From Stenotrophomonas maltophilia (GTDB taxonomy: Bacteria; Pseudomonadota; Gammaproteobacteria; Xanthomonadales; Xanthomonadaceae): a DNA stretch of 64,000 bases. The stretch is from NCBI RefSeq assembly GCF_013464485.1, contig NZ_RAUX01000029.1, positions 51,603 to 115,602 of the forward strand. The letters are read 5' to 3'. The translations under genes and the position numbers were made by a program. Under the pieces are notes generated by a model that saw nothing but the letters and a program-made list of their open reading frames with translations, did no database searches and was not told the DNA's origin. Of the stretch, positions 36,101 through 44,654 are shown in pieces; the first letter of the stretch is position 1, and every line of letters starts with the position of its first letter.

Positions 36101-36587
36101 GGTCCTTGTGCTCCTTCGGCACCGGCATGCGTCGCACATCCCATTTGTTCACGCTCTTGTCCAGCAGCTCCGCCTCGACATGGCCGTCGGCGTAGAAATG
36201 CAGCAGCAAGGTCGCCGGGTTGGGCGGATACGGCGTCTTCAGCGGCACCACCGCCTCGCGCGGCACGCGGTGCCCTTCGCTCAGGTAGCGGTTGGTGGCC
36301 AGATCGTAGCGGTTGGCCTCGATCCAGCGTACACGGACGCTGTCCGGCCCCTTGCCGCGCGGCGCACGCGGCCCCATCCCGGAGCCGCCATTGGTGTAGC
36401 CGTCCAAGCCGCCCAGAAACTGCCCATCGACGCGCACATCGGCCAGGTAATACGGGCTGTAGTTGAACGCGAACAACGACATGATCGGCGTCTTGCCGCG
36501 CGCCATCGCCCGGCTGCAGCCGACACCCACCACCAGCAGCGCGATCACCGCCAGCGCGCTCCACCACAGATACTTGTTGCTCATCAT
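36087..36587 (-). CDS. DUF3304-like membrane-anchored protein, putative immunity to the phospholipase
   Basis: This 166-residue protein has an N-terminal helix (WWSALAVIALLVVGVGC) and then SLFAFNYSPYYLADVRVDGQFLGGLDGYTNGGSG, which matches DUF3304 as I know it. DUF3304 genes are often next to DUF2235 effectors and are thought to protect the producer. The Cys after the helix may be lipidated, though the lipobox is weak (GVGC). It overlaps the effector gene by 14 bases, which fits a coupled effector-immunity pair. Start 36584 is also possible. Confidence 0.7.
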   Translation of the reverse strand: MMSNKYLWWSALAVIALLVVGVGCSRAMARGKTPIMSLFAFNYSPYYLADVRVDGQFLGGLDGYTNGGSGMGPRAPRGKGPDSVRVRWIEANRYDLATNRYLSEGHRVPREAVVPLKTPYPPNPATLLLHFYADGHVEAELLDKSVNKWDVRRMPVPKEHKDHDQY

Positions 36588-36603
36588 CGCGATCTCGCTC
36601 CGT

Positions 36604-37467
36604 TCAATCCCAGCTTTCTTCCAGTGGCCAGACTTCGTCGCCGATATCGGCCGCGCTGCGCCGCCCGGCGGCGAAGTCCTGCAGGCGCTGCTGCCAGGCC
36701 GGGTCATCGCCGAGATCCGTACCGGCCAGCAGCGCCCAGGTCGCCACCATGACCACACGACGGCTGTCTTCGATCCCGGCCGCGGCGGCCGTTGCCACCA
36801 CGCGCCGCAGGAAGGAGTACCAGCGCGCGCGCGGCAGGCGCGTCAACAGCTCGGGGTCGGTCAGCTGGAAATGGTCGATCAGGGTGTAGGGGTAGCTGGC
36901 ATCGATCAGCGCGCGCCGCTGCGGCGCCTCCAGCACCCACGGTGGGTCATGCGGATCCTGGCCAATGTCGTGCAGTTCCAGCTGCGCCCATTGCAGATCG
37001 TGGCGCAGGTACCACCAGCGCTCCCCCAGCGACAGGAAGGCCCGGCATTGTGCCTCGTCGAGCACCTGCACCCACCAGGGCAGCACGCGTGCGTCAAAGA
37101 AGCGGGCCAGGAATTCCTTGCCGTTCGGGTAGCGCGCGTCCAGGCGTCGTTGCAGGCGCTGCTGGAGCGCCTCGCCGGTCAATGACGTTTCGATCACGCT
37201 GAGCAGGCCCGGCGAACGTGCCTGGGCGGTGGCACGCTGCAGCAAGCGGTCGATGTCGATGCCCCGCGGCAGCCGCGCCAGGAACACGCTGGCGTCATCG
37301 CTGCCGTCGGCCAGCAGACCATCGAACAGGCGCAGCGGCGCCCATGGCAACGCACGCAGCAGCTGCAACGGCTGGTCGCACTGCGCGCCATCCAGCAACA
37401 TGAAACGTTGCATGTCCGCATCCAGCGGCGGCAACGCGAGCGGAGGGAAATGCCAGGCCGGGCCCAT
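36604..37467 (-). CDS. DUF4123-type T6SS adaptor/chaperone
   Basis: This 287-residue protein has QRFMLLDGAQCDQPLQLLRA near the start, YFLLDG-like opening of DUF4123 proteins, then FFDARVLPWWVQVLDEAQCRAFL. DUF4123 (Tap/Tec) proteins load effectors onto VgrG. It starts within the end of vgrG-1, with GGGAGG six bases before the ATG at 37467, so they are co-translated. The expected client is the DUF2235 phospholipase. Confidence 0.82.
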   Translation of the reverse strand: MGPAWHFPPLALPPLDADMQRFMLLDGAQCDQPLQLLRALPWAPLRLFDGLLADGSDDASVFLARLPRGIDIDRLLQRATAQARSPGLLSVIETSLTGEALQQRLQRRLDARYPNGKEFLARFFDARVLPWWVQVLDEAQCRAFLSLGERWWYLRHDLQWAQLELHDIGQDPHDPPWVLEAPQRRALIDASYPYTLIDHFQLTDPELLTRLPRARWYSFLRRVVATAAAAGIEDSRRVVMVATWALLAGTDLGDDPAWQQRLQDFAAGRRSAADIGDEVWPLEESWD

Positions 37468-37469
37468 CC

Positions 37470-40244
37470 TCAGCCTCCCTTCGGCGTCAGCGGTGCGGCG
37501 CGTTGCGCCGCAAGCAGCAGGCATTCCTTGCACACCGACTGCGGGAACACGGGCAGTGGATAGCGCCCCCCACCGCCAGGCAGGAACGACTTGCGGCCTG
37601 CATGCACGGTGATCCGCCCCGGCGCATTGAACACGATGTTGCCGTCGCTGATGGTAAGGCTGGCACCGGACGCAGTCGCCACCTGGATCGTGCGGCCAGC
37701 GCCGAGTTCAACGGCGGCCTGGGCGCTGGCGGCCCGCAGCGCTTGCCGCGCCTGTACGCCCACCCGATCCTGCTGCGCCTGGATGTCCAGCAGCTGGGTT
37801 GCACTGGCCAGTGTCAGTGTCGCGTTCGTGGTGTCGGCACCGGCCATGCTCGCGGCCAGCACGCCGATCGCCTGGCGGCCATGCCAGCGCGCCTGCCCCA
37901 TCACCGTCGCATCGCTGTGCTGGCCACTGCCCAGTACCAGCGTTTCACCCTGGGCCCAGTGCAGTCCCTGCCCCGCCACCATCACTGTCCCTGCCGGTGC
38001 GGACAGGCCCAGCAAAGCATCGCCGGTATGGGGCACCCGACCATCGGCCGCGTCAGCGCTCCGTTGCGCGGCCGCGCCGCTGGCGTCCTGCAGCGTGGTT
38101 CCGGGCACGGTACTGGCCACGCTGGCCAGCAGCACCGGCAGCGGTGCCCGCGTACCGTCAAGCGAGGAGCGCTGCGGCGACTGTACGCCCAGGTGGGCCG
38201 CGGGCTGCACGGTCAGATGGCTGCGCGCCGCGCCAGCCTGTTGCTGCGCCAGCGTCGCCAGTTGGCGCATCAATGCGCTCGCCTGCGGTGCGGCACCTGC
38301 GGGCTCCTGGCCGCGATGCGCATGGGCATCCAGCCACAGTCCACGTTGCCCCCGGACGCTGCCCCACGCGTCGCTGCGCAGTTCAAAACCGGTTCCGCGC
38401 AGGCTTCCGCGATGGTTGTCGGCCTGGTGCCGCAGATGGCCTAGGCTCAGCGCCGAATCCTGCTGGCTGCTGGCCAGCTGCGCACGCAACTGCTGGTCGC
38501 TGTCATCGAACAGCAGGCGGTTCCACCCCTGCCCCTGCCACTCGCGCGACTGTACGCCCCACAGCGCACCCGCATGCCGATGCGCCTGCTCGCCTCCGGC
38601 CGCTGCATGCCACGCCGGTGCCTGGCCTCCCCCCAGGTTGGCCTGTGCACTGCCGGCACCATCGCGGGCCTGTGCAAGCGGCGTGGTATCGGCTTCGCCA
38701 CTGGCGCCGGCGGGCGTCGGTGCAATACCTGCTTCACCGCGCCCGTTGTAAAGCGCCCCCAGCACCAGCGGACGATCGATGTCGCCTTCCAGGAAGCCGA
38801 CCAGCACTTCCTGGCCGATCCGTGGCAGGAACTGGCTGCCCACTCCCGGGCCCGCGTAGCGCTGCACCACCCGCAACCAGGCGCTGTCCGCGCCGCCTGC
38901 CGCGTCCTGGAAATGGAAACGCACGCGTATCCGTCCCAGTGCATCGGCATGCAGTTCGTCGCTGGCGCTGCCCTGCCCGGCCACGACGATCGCGGTCTGG
39001 TAGCCGGGGGCCAGCGGCCGCGGGTTGCGCCGCACACCAGTGCCATCTTCCAGCACTGGCCGCCAGCGGCGGTCGCGGGCGAGCGCGCTGAACGCGTGGC
39101 TGTAGCCGTGTGCACGTACCTCGGCCTGAAGCGTGGGGTCGCCTCCGCTGGCCGCTTCGTCCGTGGACAGCGCCTGGCGCAGATCGACCGGCAGATTGTT
39201 GACACCGGCGTGCTCGACATCCACCAGCAGGAGTTCCGTCGGCACCTCGCCCGGCAGGCCGGTCAGCACCCAGGCCTGCCCGGCGTCGGCGCTGCGCACG
39301 CTGCCCAGGCCCTGCCACTGCAACGCCTGCGCTTCCATCGCTTCAGCCACCAGGTGCGCGTGATGCTGCAGCTCTGCGGCATCGGCGAAGACGTGCGCAC
39401 CGCTGGCATCGTAGGCCTCACGCAGCCCATGGCCGCCGCCCTGCACCGGCACCTGCCCCATCAGCGACCGGACGCTGCGGTAATCGCCGCTGTGCAACTG
39501 CACGCGGGTGCTGTGCAGCCGGCGACGTTGTCCCAGCTGCTGCACACCGTCGTGGCGCTCGCTGGCATCGGCGCGGTGGAAACGGATTCCACCGTTGGCA
39601 CGTGACTCCGCCGACTCGGGCAGCGTGGTTGAATCAGCGAACAGCAGCAGGCCATGCCCGGCCGTCGCTTCCTCGACATCCTGCACGCACCAGCCCAGCC
39701 CTTCCTCGGCCAGCAACCGCTGCACGAAGGCCAGGTCGGTCTCGCGATACTGCACGCAGTAGCTGCGCGGCCGCGAGCCGGCCAGCAGTTCTTCGACGTC
39801 ATCGCTCCAGCGCCACTGTGCGTATTCCGGGTGCATCTGGAACACCGCGTCCACAATCTGGCGCACACCCTGTTCCTGGAACACGCGGCTGCATCTCGCC
39901 TGGTCGAGCCACCACGTCCAGTCGCGCAGCGAAATGCGGTAGCGCACCAGCCCTCCATCACTGCCCACGCACCGGGCAGCGGCGATGACGCCATGGCGCG
40001 GCCAGTCCTGGCCGTCGGCCAAACGCACATGCAGGCAGGCCGGCTGCCCCAGCCATTCGGCCAGCGGCAGCGAAGCGTCCAGCGCGAGTACATCGATCGT
40101 CAGATGCCGCCCCTGCGACAGGGCGTCATGTCCATGCCAGTGATCGACTACGACCGCGGGCATGCCGGGTAGATCCAACCGGTACAGGCGGCTGCCGGCA
40201 TCAAGGCCAGCTGCCTGCACCATGAGGTTGCGCATCGCTTCCAT
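37470..40244 (-). CDS. vgrG: VgrG spike protein (vgrG-1) with DUF2345 domain
   Basis: This 924-residue VgrG has the gp27/gp5-like core: EYAQWRWSDDVEELLAGSRPRSYCVQYRETDLAFVQRLLAEEG, the OB-fold stretch GSQFLPRIGQEVLVGFLEGDIDRPLVLGALYNG, and a DUF2345 region (LRHQADNHRGSLRGTGFELRSDAWG...). A terminal stretch holds CKECLLLAAQ. VgrG trimers form the T6SS tip. It starts with AGGA upstream. Cargo genes follow it. The vgrG-2 product is a paralogue of similar length with a different C-terminus. Confidence 0.95.
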   Translation of the reverse strand: MEAMRNLMVQAAGLDAGSRLYRLDLPGMPAVVVDHWHGHDALSQGRHLTIDVLALDASLPLAEWLGQPACLHVRLADGQDWPRHGVIAAARCVGSDGGLVRYRISLRDWTWWLDQARCSRVFQEQGVRQIVDAVFQMHPEYAQWRWSDDVEELLAGSRPRSYCVQYRETDLAFVQRLLAEEGLGWCVQDVEEATAGHGLLLFADSTTLPESAESRANGGIRFHRADASERHDGVQQLGQRRRLHSTRVQLHSGDYRSVRSLMGQVPVQGGGHGLREAYDASGAHVFADAAELQHHAHLVAEAMEAQALQWQGLGSVRSADAGQAWVLTGLPGEVPTELLLVDVEHAGVNNLPVDLRQALSTDEAASGGDPTLQAEVRAHGYSHAFSALARDRRWRPVLEDGTGVRRNPRPLAPGYQTAIVVAGQGSASDELHADALGRIRVRFHFQDAAGGADSAWLRVVQRYAGPGVGSQFLPRIGQEVLVGFLEGDIDRPLVLGALYNGRGEAGIAPTPAGASGEADTTPLAQARDGAGSAQANLGGGQAPAWHAAAGGEQAHRHAGALWGVQSREWQGQGWNRLLFDDSDQQLRAQLASSQQDSALSLGHLRHQADNHRGSLRGTGFELRSDAWGSVRGQRGLWLDAHAHRGQEPAGAAPQASALMRQLATLAQQQAGAARSHLTVQPAAHLGVQSPQRSSLDGTRAPLPVLLASVASTVPGTTLQDASGAAAQRSADAADGRVPHTGDALLGLSAPAGTVMVAGQGLHWAQGETLVLGSGQHSDATVMGQARWHGRQAIGVLAASMAGADTTNATLTLASATQLLDIQAQQDRVGVQARQALRAASAQAAVELGAGRTIQVATASGASLTISDGNIVFNAPGRITVHAGRKSFLPGGGGRYPLPVFPQSVCKECLLLAAQRAAPLTPKGG

Positions 40245-40322
40245 GGCGTTCCTACCGTTGCTGCCCCACGAACGGCGGGCAGGTCCTTCCCCTGTAGGTC
40301 GACGGTAGCAGATGGAAAACGG

Positions 40323-40340
40323 CGGTGCACGCGCGCACCG
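40323..40340 (-). terminator. Putative terminator upstream of vgrG-1
   Basis: On the minus strand cggtgc/gcaccg with a six-base loop is followed by ccgtttt. It lies between the last gene of the vgrG-2 operon (ends 40364) and vgrG-1, so it probably separates the two transcripts. Confidence 0.42.
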
Positions 40341-40363
40341 TCACGCCCGATTAACGTTCTGGA

Positions 40364-40990
40364 TCAATAGGTTCCGTAGGACACTTCCACCACGACCGGC
40401 TTGCCCTCGCCCTGAAGCGGCTGCAGGGTGAAACGGTCCAGTGCGCTGCTGTCATCGCCCAGCGGCGTGCTGCGGAACTGCAGGCGGTAGGTCGCGCCCG
40501 CCTGCACGCTGCCATCGGGCAGCAGCCGTGCATCGGCGGGCAACAGCAGCCCGCCCAGATCGCTGTAGGCTTCGGGCGCGTCGCTGAAGCCGTAGCCAAC
40601 CAGTTCGTCCGTGCGACGCATCTGGTAGACCCGTGTCGGCCACGGGCGCGCCGTGCTGCGGCCATTGCGCAGGTCGCTCACCCACGGTTCCGGCAACTGG
40701 TAGGTCTTGCGCAGCGCGGTGTCGTCCAGTTCGGCGCTGGCCACCTGCAGGCAGCACACCAGCCGCTTGCTTTCACGGTCGTAGATCGAGAAGCGCGCGT
40801 CGCGGGCCACGGTGGTGGGCAGTACCGCGAACGGCACGTCCCGCAGTGCAGGCTCGGCACCATCACGGGAATCCAGGTTGCGCCAGCCACCGAAGGTCGG
40901 CTCGGCTGCATGCGCCAGTGGCGCAGCCAGGCACAGCGCCACCACGAGCCCAGGGGCCGCGCGTCCGATCCAGTTCTGCATGTCATTCAT
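40364..40990 (-). CDS. Exported protein, paralogue A of a putative immunity family
   Basis: This 208-residue protein has a signal peptide (GLVVALCLAAPLAHA) and FGGWRNLDSRDGA, RLVCCLQVASAELDD, and a C-terminal VVVEVSYGTY. It is clearly related to the protein at 41857-42450 (shared GGWR, VCCL, PWVxDLxNG, GGLLLPxDAR, VEVxxGTY). I know no named family. Its periplasmic location and position behind peptidoglycan-active effectors suggest an immunity role; the producer would need such protection in the periplasm. Alternative start 40981. Confidence 0.6.
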   Translation of the reverse strand: MNDMQNWIGRAAPGLVVALCLAAPLAHAAEPTFGGWRNLDSRDGAEPALRDVPFAVLPTTVARDARFSIYDRESKRLVCCLQVASAELDDTALRKTYQLPEPWVSDLRNGRSTARPWPTRVYQMRRTDELVGYGFSDAPEAYSDLGGLLLPADARLLPDGSVQAGATYRLQFRSTPLGDDSSALDRFTLQPLQGEGKPVVVEVSYGTY

Positions 40991-41167
40991 CCGTCGATGG
41001 CACCTGGCCAATCAGTTTCGTGAGGATGCCATGAAGGTGCAGCGGTTGCCATGTCGGGCCAATTGCCGGGACGGCGCCGCGCCAGCGAACAGGCCCCCTC
41101 CTGTGCTGGCCCGGCCAGGCAGGCCGCCGTCATCATTCCAGCCGTCGCCACACGCTGCTGGTCGCCA

Positions 41168-41839
41168 TCAGTGCGCTTCGAACACCATGTACGCAGTCTG
41201 GTACCCGGTAAAGCGGACGCCATCGAATCCGAAGCAGAACCGCCCTTCGTTGATCGATCGGTAGGCCAGTATTGTTCCGAGCAGACAGAACTGCTGCGCA
41301 TCCACCGACGTTTCCAGCGTCCCATGCCCCATCGGACGTCCCCTGCTGGACAAGGCGCCGGACAACGCATCGATCGGCACGGGATACACCACTCCGCTCC
41401 GGGCGTTGATCACCACCACCGAGCGCTGGAAGTACTCAGGCCATTCCTCCAGCTCCGCCACGATGTAGTGCCCGTTGAAGTTCGGTCGCTGTTCGGCGAT
41501 CACCTTGTTGATCTCGGCACGATGCCGATCATCACAGAAGTTGATCGGACTGCTGAGGAAGGTGCAACCGGAATGGGGAGAGAGCATCCTGACGCCGGCA
41601 TACCCTGCGTTGCGTGCCGTGGAGGCAGGATTCTCTCCGGTCGTTGCCGGGTCAGTTGTCGATGCACCCGCAGCCAGGCTTTCCGATGCACCCGGCTTTC
41701 CGGCGCACGCGGCGGTCGCAAGAAGAAGACTGAGCGGCAGGAACGAGCGCAGGCCGCGCCCGACACAGGCAGCGACCCACTTCTGCGCGCGGCCAACCGC
41801 GCGCATGCCTGCAGGCCCACTGCGGACGCCTGGCTCCAT
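41168..41839 (-). CDS. Exported protein or lipoprotein of unknown function
   Basis: This 223-residue protein has a hydrophobic N-terminal segment (FLPLSLLLATAACAG) that may carry a lipid-modified Cys. A Thr/Ala linker leads to a domain with RMLSPHSGCTFLSSPINFCDDRHRAEI and GHYIVAELEEWPEYFQRSVVVINA. It sits between the two paralogous putative immunity genes on the same strand. It could be another immunity protein or an unrelated cargo; I do not recognise its family. An internal start at 41806 is also possible. Confidence 0.55.
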   Translation of the reverse strand: MEPGVRSGPAGMRAVGRAQKWVAACVGRGLRSFLPLSLLLATAACAGKPGASESLAAGASTTDPATTGENPASTARNAGYAGVRMLSPHSGCTFLSSPINFCDDRHRAEINKVIAEQRPNFNGHYIVAELEEWPEYFQRSVVVINARSGVVYPVPIDALSGALSSRGRPMGHGTLETSVDAQQFCLLGTILAYRSINEGRFCFGFDGVRFTGYQTAYMVFEAH

Positions 41840-41856
41840 CCCTGGCAGGTCCCGAT

Positions 41857-42450
41857 CTAGTAGGTTCCGAACGGAACCTCGACCTTCAGCGCCGCGCCTC
41901 CCTTGGCCGGCTTCAAGGTGTAGGTCTGAACGCCACCGTCACCATCGGCCAGCGAGGTTTCCCGGCGCTGCACCGTATACCGCTCTCCGGCGATCTCAAG
42001 CGTGTTCGCCCCGACCACCCGCGCGTCGGGCGGCAGCAGAAGGCCCCCTGCTGCTTCGCGTTCTTCCTTGAAGGTGTAGCTGCCCAGCGCCCCCTGCACC
42101 TTCAGCAGCTGGACGCGTGGACGATAAGGCGCTGCATCGAGATTCCAGCCATTGACCAGGTCGGTGACCCAGGGCCCCGGAATATCGAAGCGATCCTGGA
42201 GCTCGCTTTCGCTCACCTCAGTGCCTTCCACCGACAGGCAGCACACCACCTTGCCCGCCTTGGCGTCGTACACCGCCCAGCGGCTTCCTGCCGTTGCGGC
42301 ATGGGGCAGCATGGAGAAGTGGAACTGGCGCTCCAGATCACTGTCGGAAACCCTGCGCCAACCACCCACTTCGGGAGGCTGTGCATGGCAACCCACCGCA
42401 AGCAGTACACCGGCTGCCGCAAGAGCAGCGCGAATCGCGAAACCAGCCAT
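41857..42450 (-). CDS. Exported protein, paralogue B of a putative immunity family
   Basis: This 197-residue protein has a signal peptide with a possible lipobox (LAAAGVLLAVGC) and the same conserved blocks as paralogue A: VGGWRRVSD, KVVCCLSVEGTEV, GPWVTDLVNG, GGLLLPPDARV and VEVPFGTY. It starts two bases after the stop of the M15-peptidase effector, the typical position for an immunity gene. No catalytic motifs were seen. Confidence 0.63.
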   Translation of the reverse strand: MAGFAIRAALAAAGVLLAVGCHAQPPEVGGWRRVSDSDLERQFHFSMLPHAATAGSRWAVYDAKAGKVVCCLSVEGTEVSESELQDRFDIPGPWVTDLVNGWNLDAAPYRPRVQLLKVQGALGSYTFKEEREAAGGLLLPPDARVVGANTLEIAGERYTVQRRETSLADGDGGVQTYTLKPAKGGAALKVEVPFGTY

Positions 42451-42452
42451 CT

Positions 42453-44654
42453 TCAGTTGCCTGTCTTGGACCAATGGGGATCATCGACCTTTTTCGGCTT
42501 GCCGTCATGGTTCCAATGCAGGACATCGTAACTGGCACCCACATCGATGATGTCACGCTTGCTGCCGATCGTCACACTGGTGCCGTCGGCCTTCTTGACC
42601 GTCTTGCCAATACCCCAGGCCGGACTCAAGCGCATGTCGATCGCTTCACCGCCATTGTGGTTGGACCGGTACGGTTTGCCGATGGCACCCGCAGCCCCGT
42701 AAGCGCTATCCATTGCCTTGGCCCCCTGCTTGGCGGCCTTCAGATCCGGCTTGCCATTGGCATCCAGATGCTGCCAATCGATGTTTACCGCTGCATCGCC
42801 ATTGCGCGGCTCGAACGCCGGCACTTTGGCCGGGTCCATGCCATTGACGATTTCCCGTGCGTAGTACATCAGGTACGAGCGTTGCGGGGGGCGCAGCGTC
42901 GTATTGATGTTCACGCTCACGCCGGCTTCCTTCAGTGCCGCCAGGAAGCGGGTGATGTTCGATTGGAAGGGTTCCTTCAGGTCCGCGACCTTGTTGCTCT
43001 GCTTGAACCGTTTATGCCACTGGGCGCCGCTCTTCTCATGCTCGCCGTTATAGCTGTCGTCCTTGCTGGGCGCTGCGTTGGCGTTGGCCGTGGCCACCGC
43101 GGAATAGAAATTGTTCAGCAGCCCAATCGGGTGCAGGTGGAAGACCTCCGGTGCGCCCGGAAAGCCCTTGACCCTGGGTGCCACGTCCTTCCACCAGCGC
43201 AGATTCTGGATGCGCAGCTTTTCGGCGTTCCACTCCACTGCACCGTCGAGCATGAGCGGGTCCAGCTCGTTCCACTTGGCATCCTCCCCGCCCCACTCGC
43301 TCTCGTAGCGCACGATCATCCGGCTCAGTGCCTGCGCCAGCAGGGGCTGCTTGCTGGCCGCCTGCAGTTCGGCCTTGCTGATATGCCCGTTGCCATCGGT
43401 GTCCAGCAGTGCGTGCAGCTTCCGGACCAATGCGCTGCGCTCGACCTTGTCCGCACGCATGCGGTGGTCGGTCACTTCGTGGGGCTGCAGCACCCCCATC
43501 TTCACCAGCGTCGCGGCCATCATGTCGACCGGCTGGATGCTGCCCTCTTCCACCGTCTCAAAGCCCGGCCAGGCCCAGGGCGACTGCCAACCCACCTTGG
43601 CGTGCCCGGCCTCGCAGGCCCACCCCAGCACAAAGCTTCCTGGCTTCTCGCCACATGCCGCGATTTCCCACCAGGCCTTGCCATCACTGTCCAGCGCCCG
43701 TTTCGGCGCGGGCAGCCGCTCCAGTTCGGCGCGTGACATGACCCGGACCAGCCCCACGGCCTCGACATCGGGTCCGTCGGTGCGCAACGGGTGCTTCTTC
43801 CACCACTTCATTCCGCCCGCCGAACACTGCTGCAGATCCTTGCGCAGGATCCAGAACGGCTCGCCCAGCGGCATCCGCATCTCGCGCCGTTGATAGTTGT
43901 GCTTGCGCGCCTCCTTCTCCGACTGGGTGCGCTGCGTATCGGCAGGGCCCACGAACACGCCAGTGAACTGCCCATCCTTTGCGTTCGCGTAGCTCTTGCT
44001 GCTGGCCGAATAGGCGCCCAACGCCTTGCGATCGAGCACCTTCAACTCCGACTTCTGGACAAGCGTCCACGCACCCAGTCCCGCGTCCTTGAGCTGGATC
44101 AGGCCAGGGTCCGGATCCATGACTCCGTCTGGTTCGGCCGCCTTCTTCAGGCGCGCGCCCTTCTCGATCACGAACAGGCTTCCCGTTCCCGGTGGCAGCA
44201 GCGACGCGTAGCGGCGCGACTTGGCCAGGAACACAGGCAGTTCGTTGCCCGCAAAGACCTCCATGTGCAACATCGGGCGAATGCCGCGCTTGGGCAGCGG
44301 CTGAGCGTCGACGTACTGCTGATACTCCCCCACATGTCCCAGCAGCGCGCCGGCACTGATCGCAATCGGTGTTTCCGGAATGACCACCTTGTCCCGCTGG
44401 ACCGGCTGCTTCGGGCCCGGATCCAGTTCGGGCATGAATACCCACCCCTGCTTCGCGGCCGGATCCACGGCCTCGCCCGGCCGGACCGGCGCGATCTCGC
44501 CCTCGATGACGCGGTCGATCTGCGCCCACTTGTCCTTGCGGTTCTTGATGGTGATCCGCGCACCGCGCGGCAACAGACCCAGCCGGGTAGACCGGCTGCT
44601 GGCCTCGCTGCGGATGTTCAGGCCGATGATCGGCGCGGGTGAAGCCTCACTCAT
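42453..44654 (-). CDS. T6SS effector: SH3-like N-terminus, EF-hand and M15-type peptidase C-terminus
   Basis: This 733-residue protein starts with an SH3-like segment (GLNIRSEASSRSTRLGLLPRGARITIKNRKDKWAQI). It has an EF-hand loop (LDTDGNGHISKAEL) and a C-terminal zinc-peptidase motif SNHNGGEAID (His666, Asp673), which matches SxHxxGxAxD of M15 peptidases. A later His occurs in DDPHWS (His727). M15 enzymes cut peptidoglycan peptides, so the likely target is the periplasmic wall of rival cells. There is no signal peptide, as expected for T6SS cargo. It overlaps the upstream lysozyme-like effector by eight bases. Confidence 0.77.
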   Translation of the reverse strand: MSEASPAPIIGLNIRSEASSRSTRLGLLPRGARITIKNRKDKWAQIDRVIEGEIAPVRPGEAVDPAAKQGWVFMPELDPGPKQPVQRDKVVIPETPIAISAGALLGHVGEYQQYVDAQPLPKRGIRPMLHMEVFAGNELPVFLAKSRRYASLLPPGTGSLFVIEKGARLKKAAEPDGVMDPDPGLIQLKDAGLGAWTLVQKSELKVLDRKALGAYSASSKSYANAKDGQFTGVFVGPADTQRTQSEKEARKHNYQRREMRMPLGEPFWILRKDLQQCSAGGMKWWKKHPLRTDGPDVEAVGLVRVMSRAELERLPAPKRALDSDGKAWWEIAACGEKPGSFVLGWACEAGHAKVGWQSPWAWPGFETVEEGSIQPVDMMAATLVKMGVLQPHEVTDHRMRADKVERSALVRKLHALLDTDGNGHISKAELQAASKQPLLAQALSRMIVRYESEWGGEDAKWNELDPLMLDGAVEWNAEKLRIQNLRWWKDVAPRVKGFPGAPEVFHLHPIGLLNNFYSAVATANANAAPSKDDSYNGEHEKSGAQWHKRFKQSNKVADLKEPFQSNITRFLAALKEAGVSVNINTTLRPPQRSYLMYYAREIVNGMDPAKVPAFEPRNGDAAVNIDWQHLDANGKPDLKAAKQGAKAMDSAYGAAGAIGKPYRSNHNGGEAIDMRLSPAWGIGKTVKKADGTSVTIGSKRDIIDVGASYDVLHWNHDGKPKKVDDPHWSKTGN

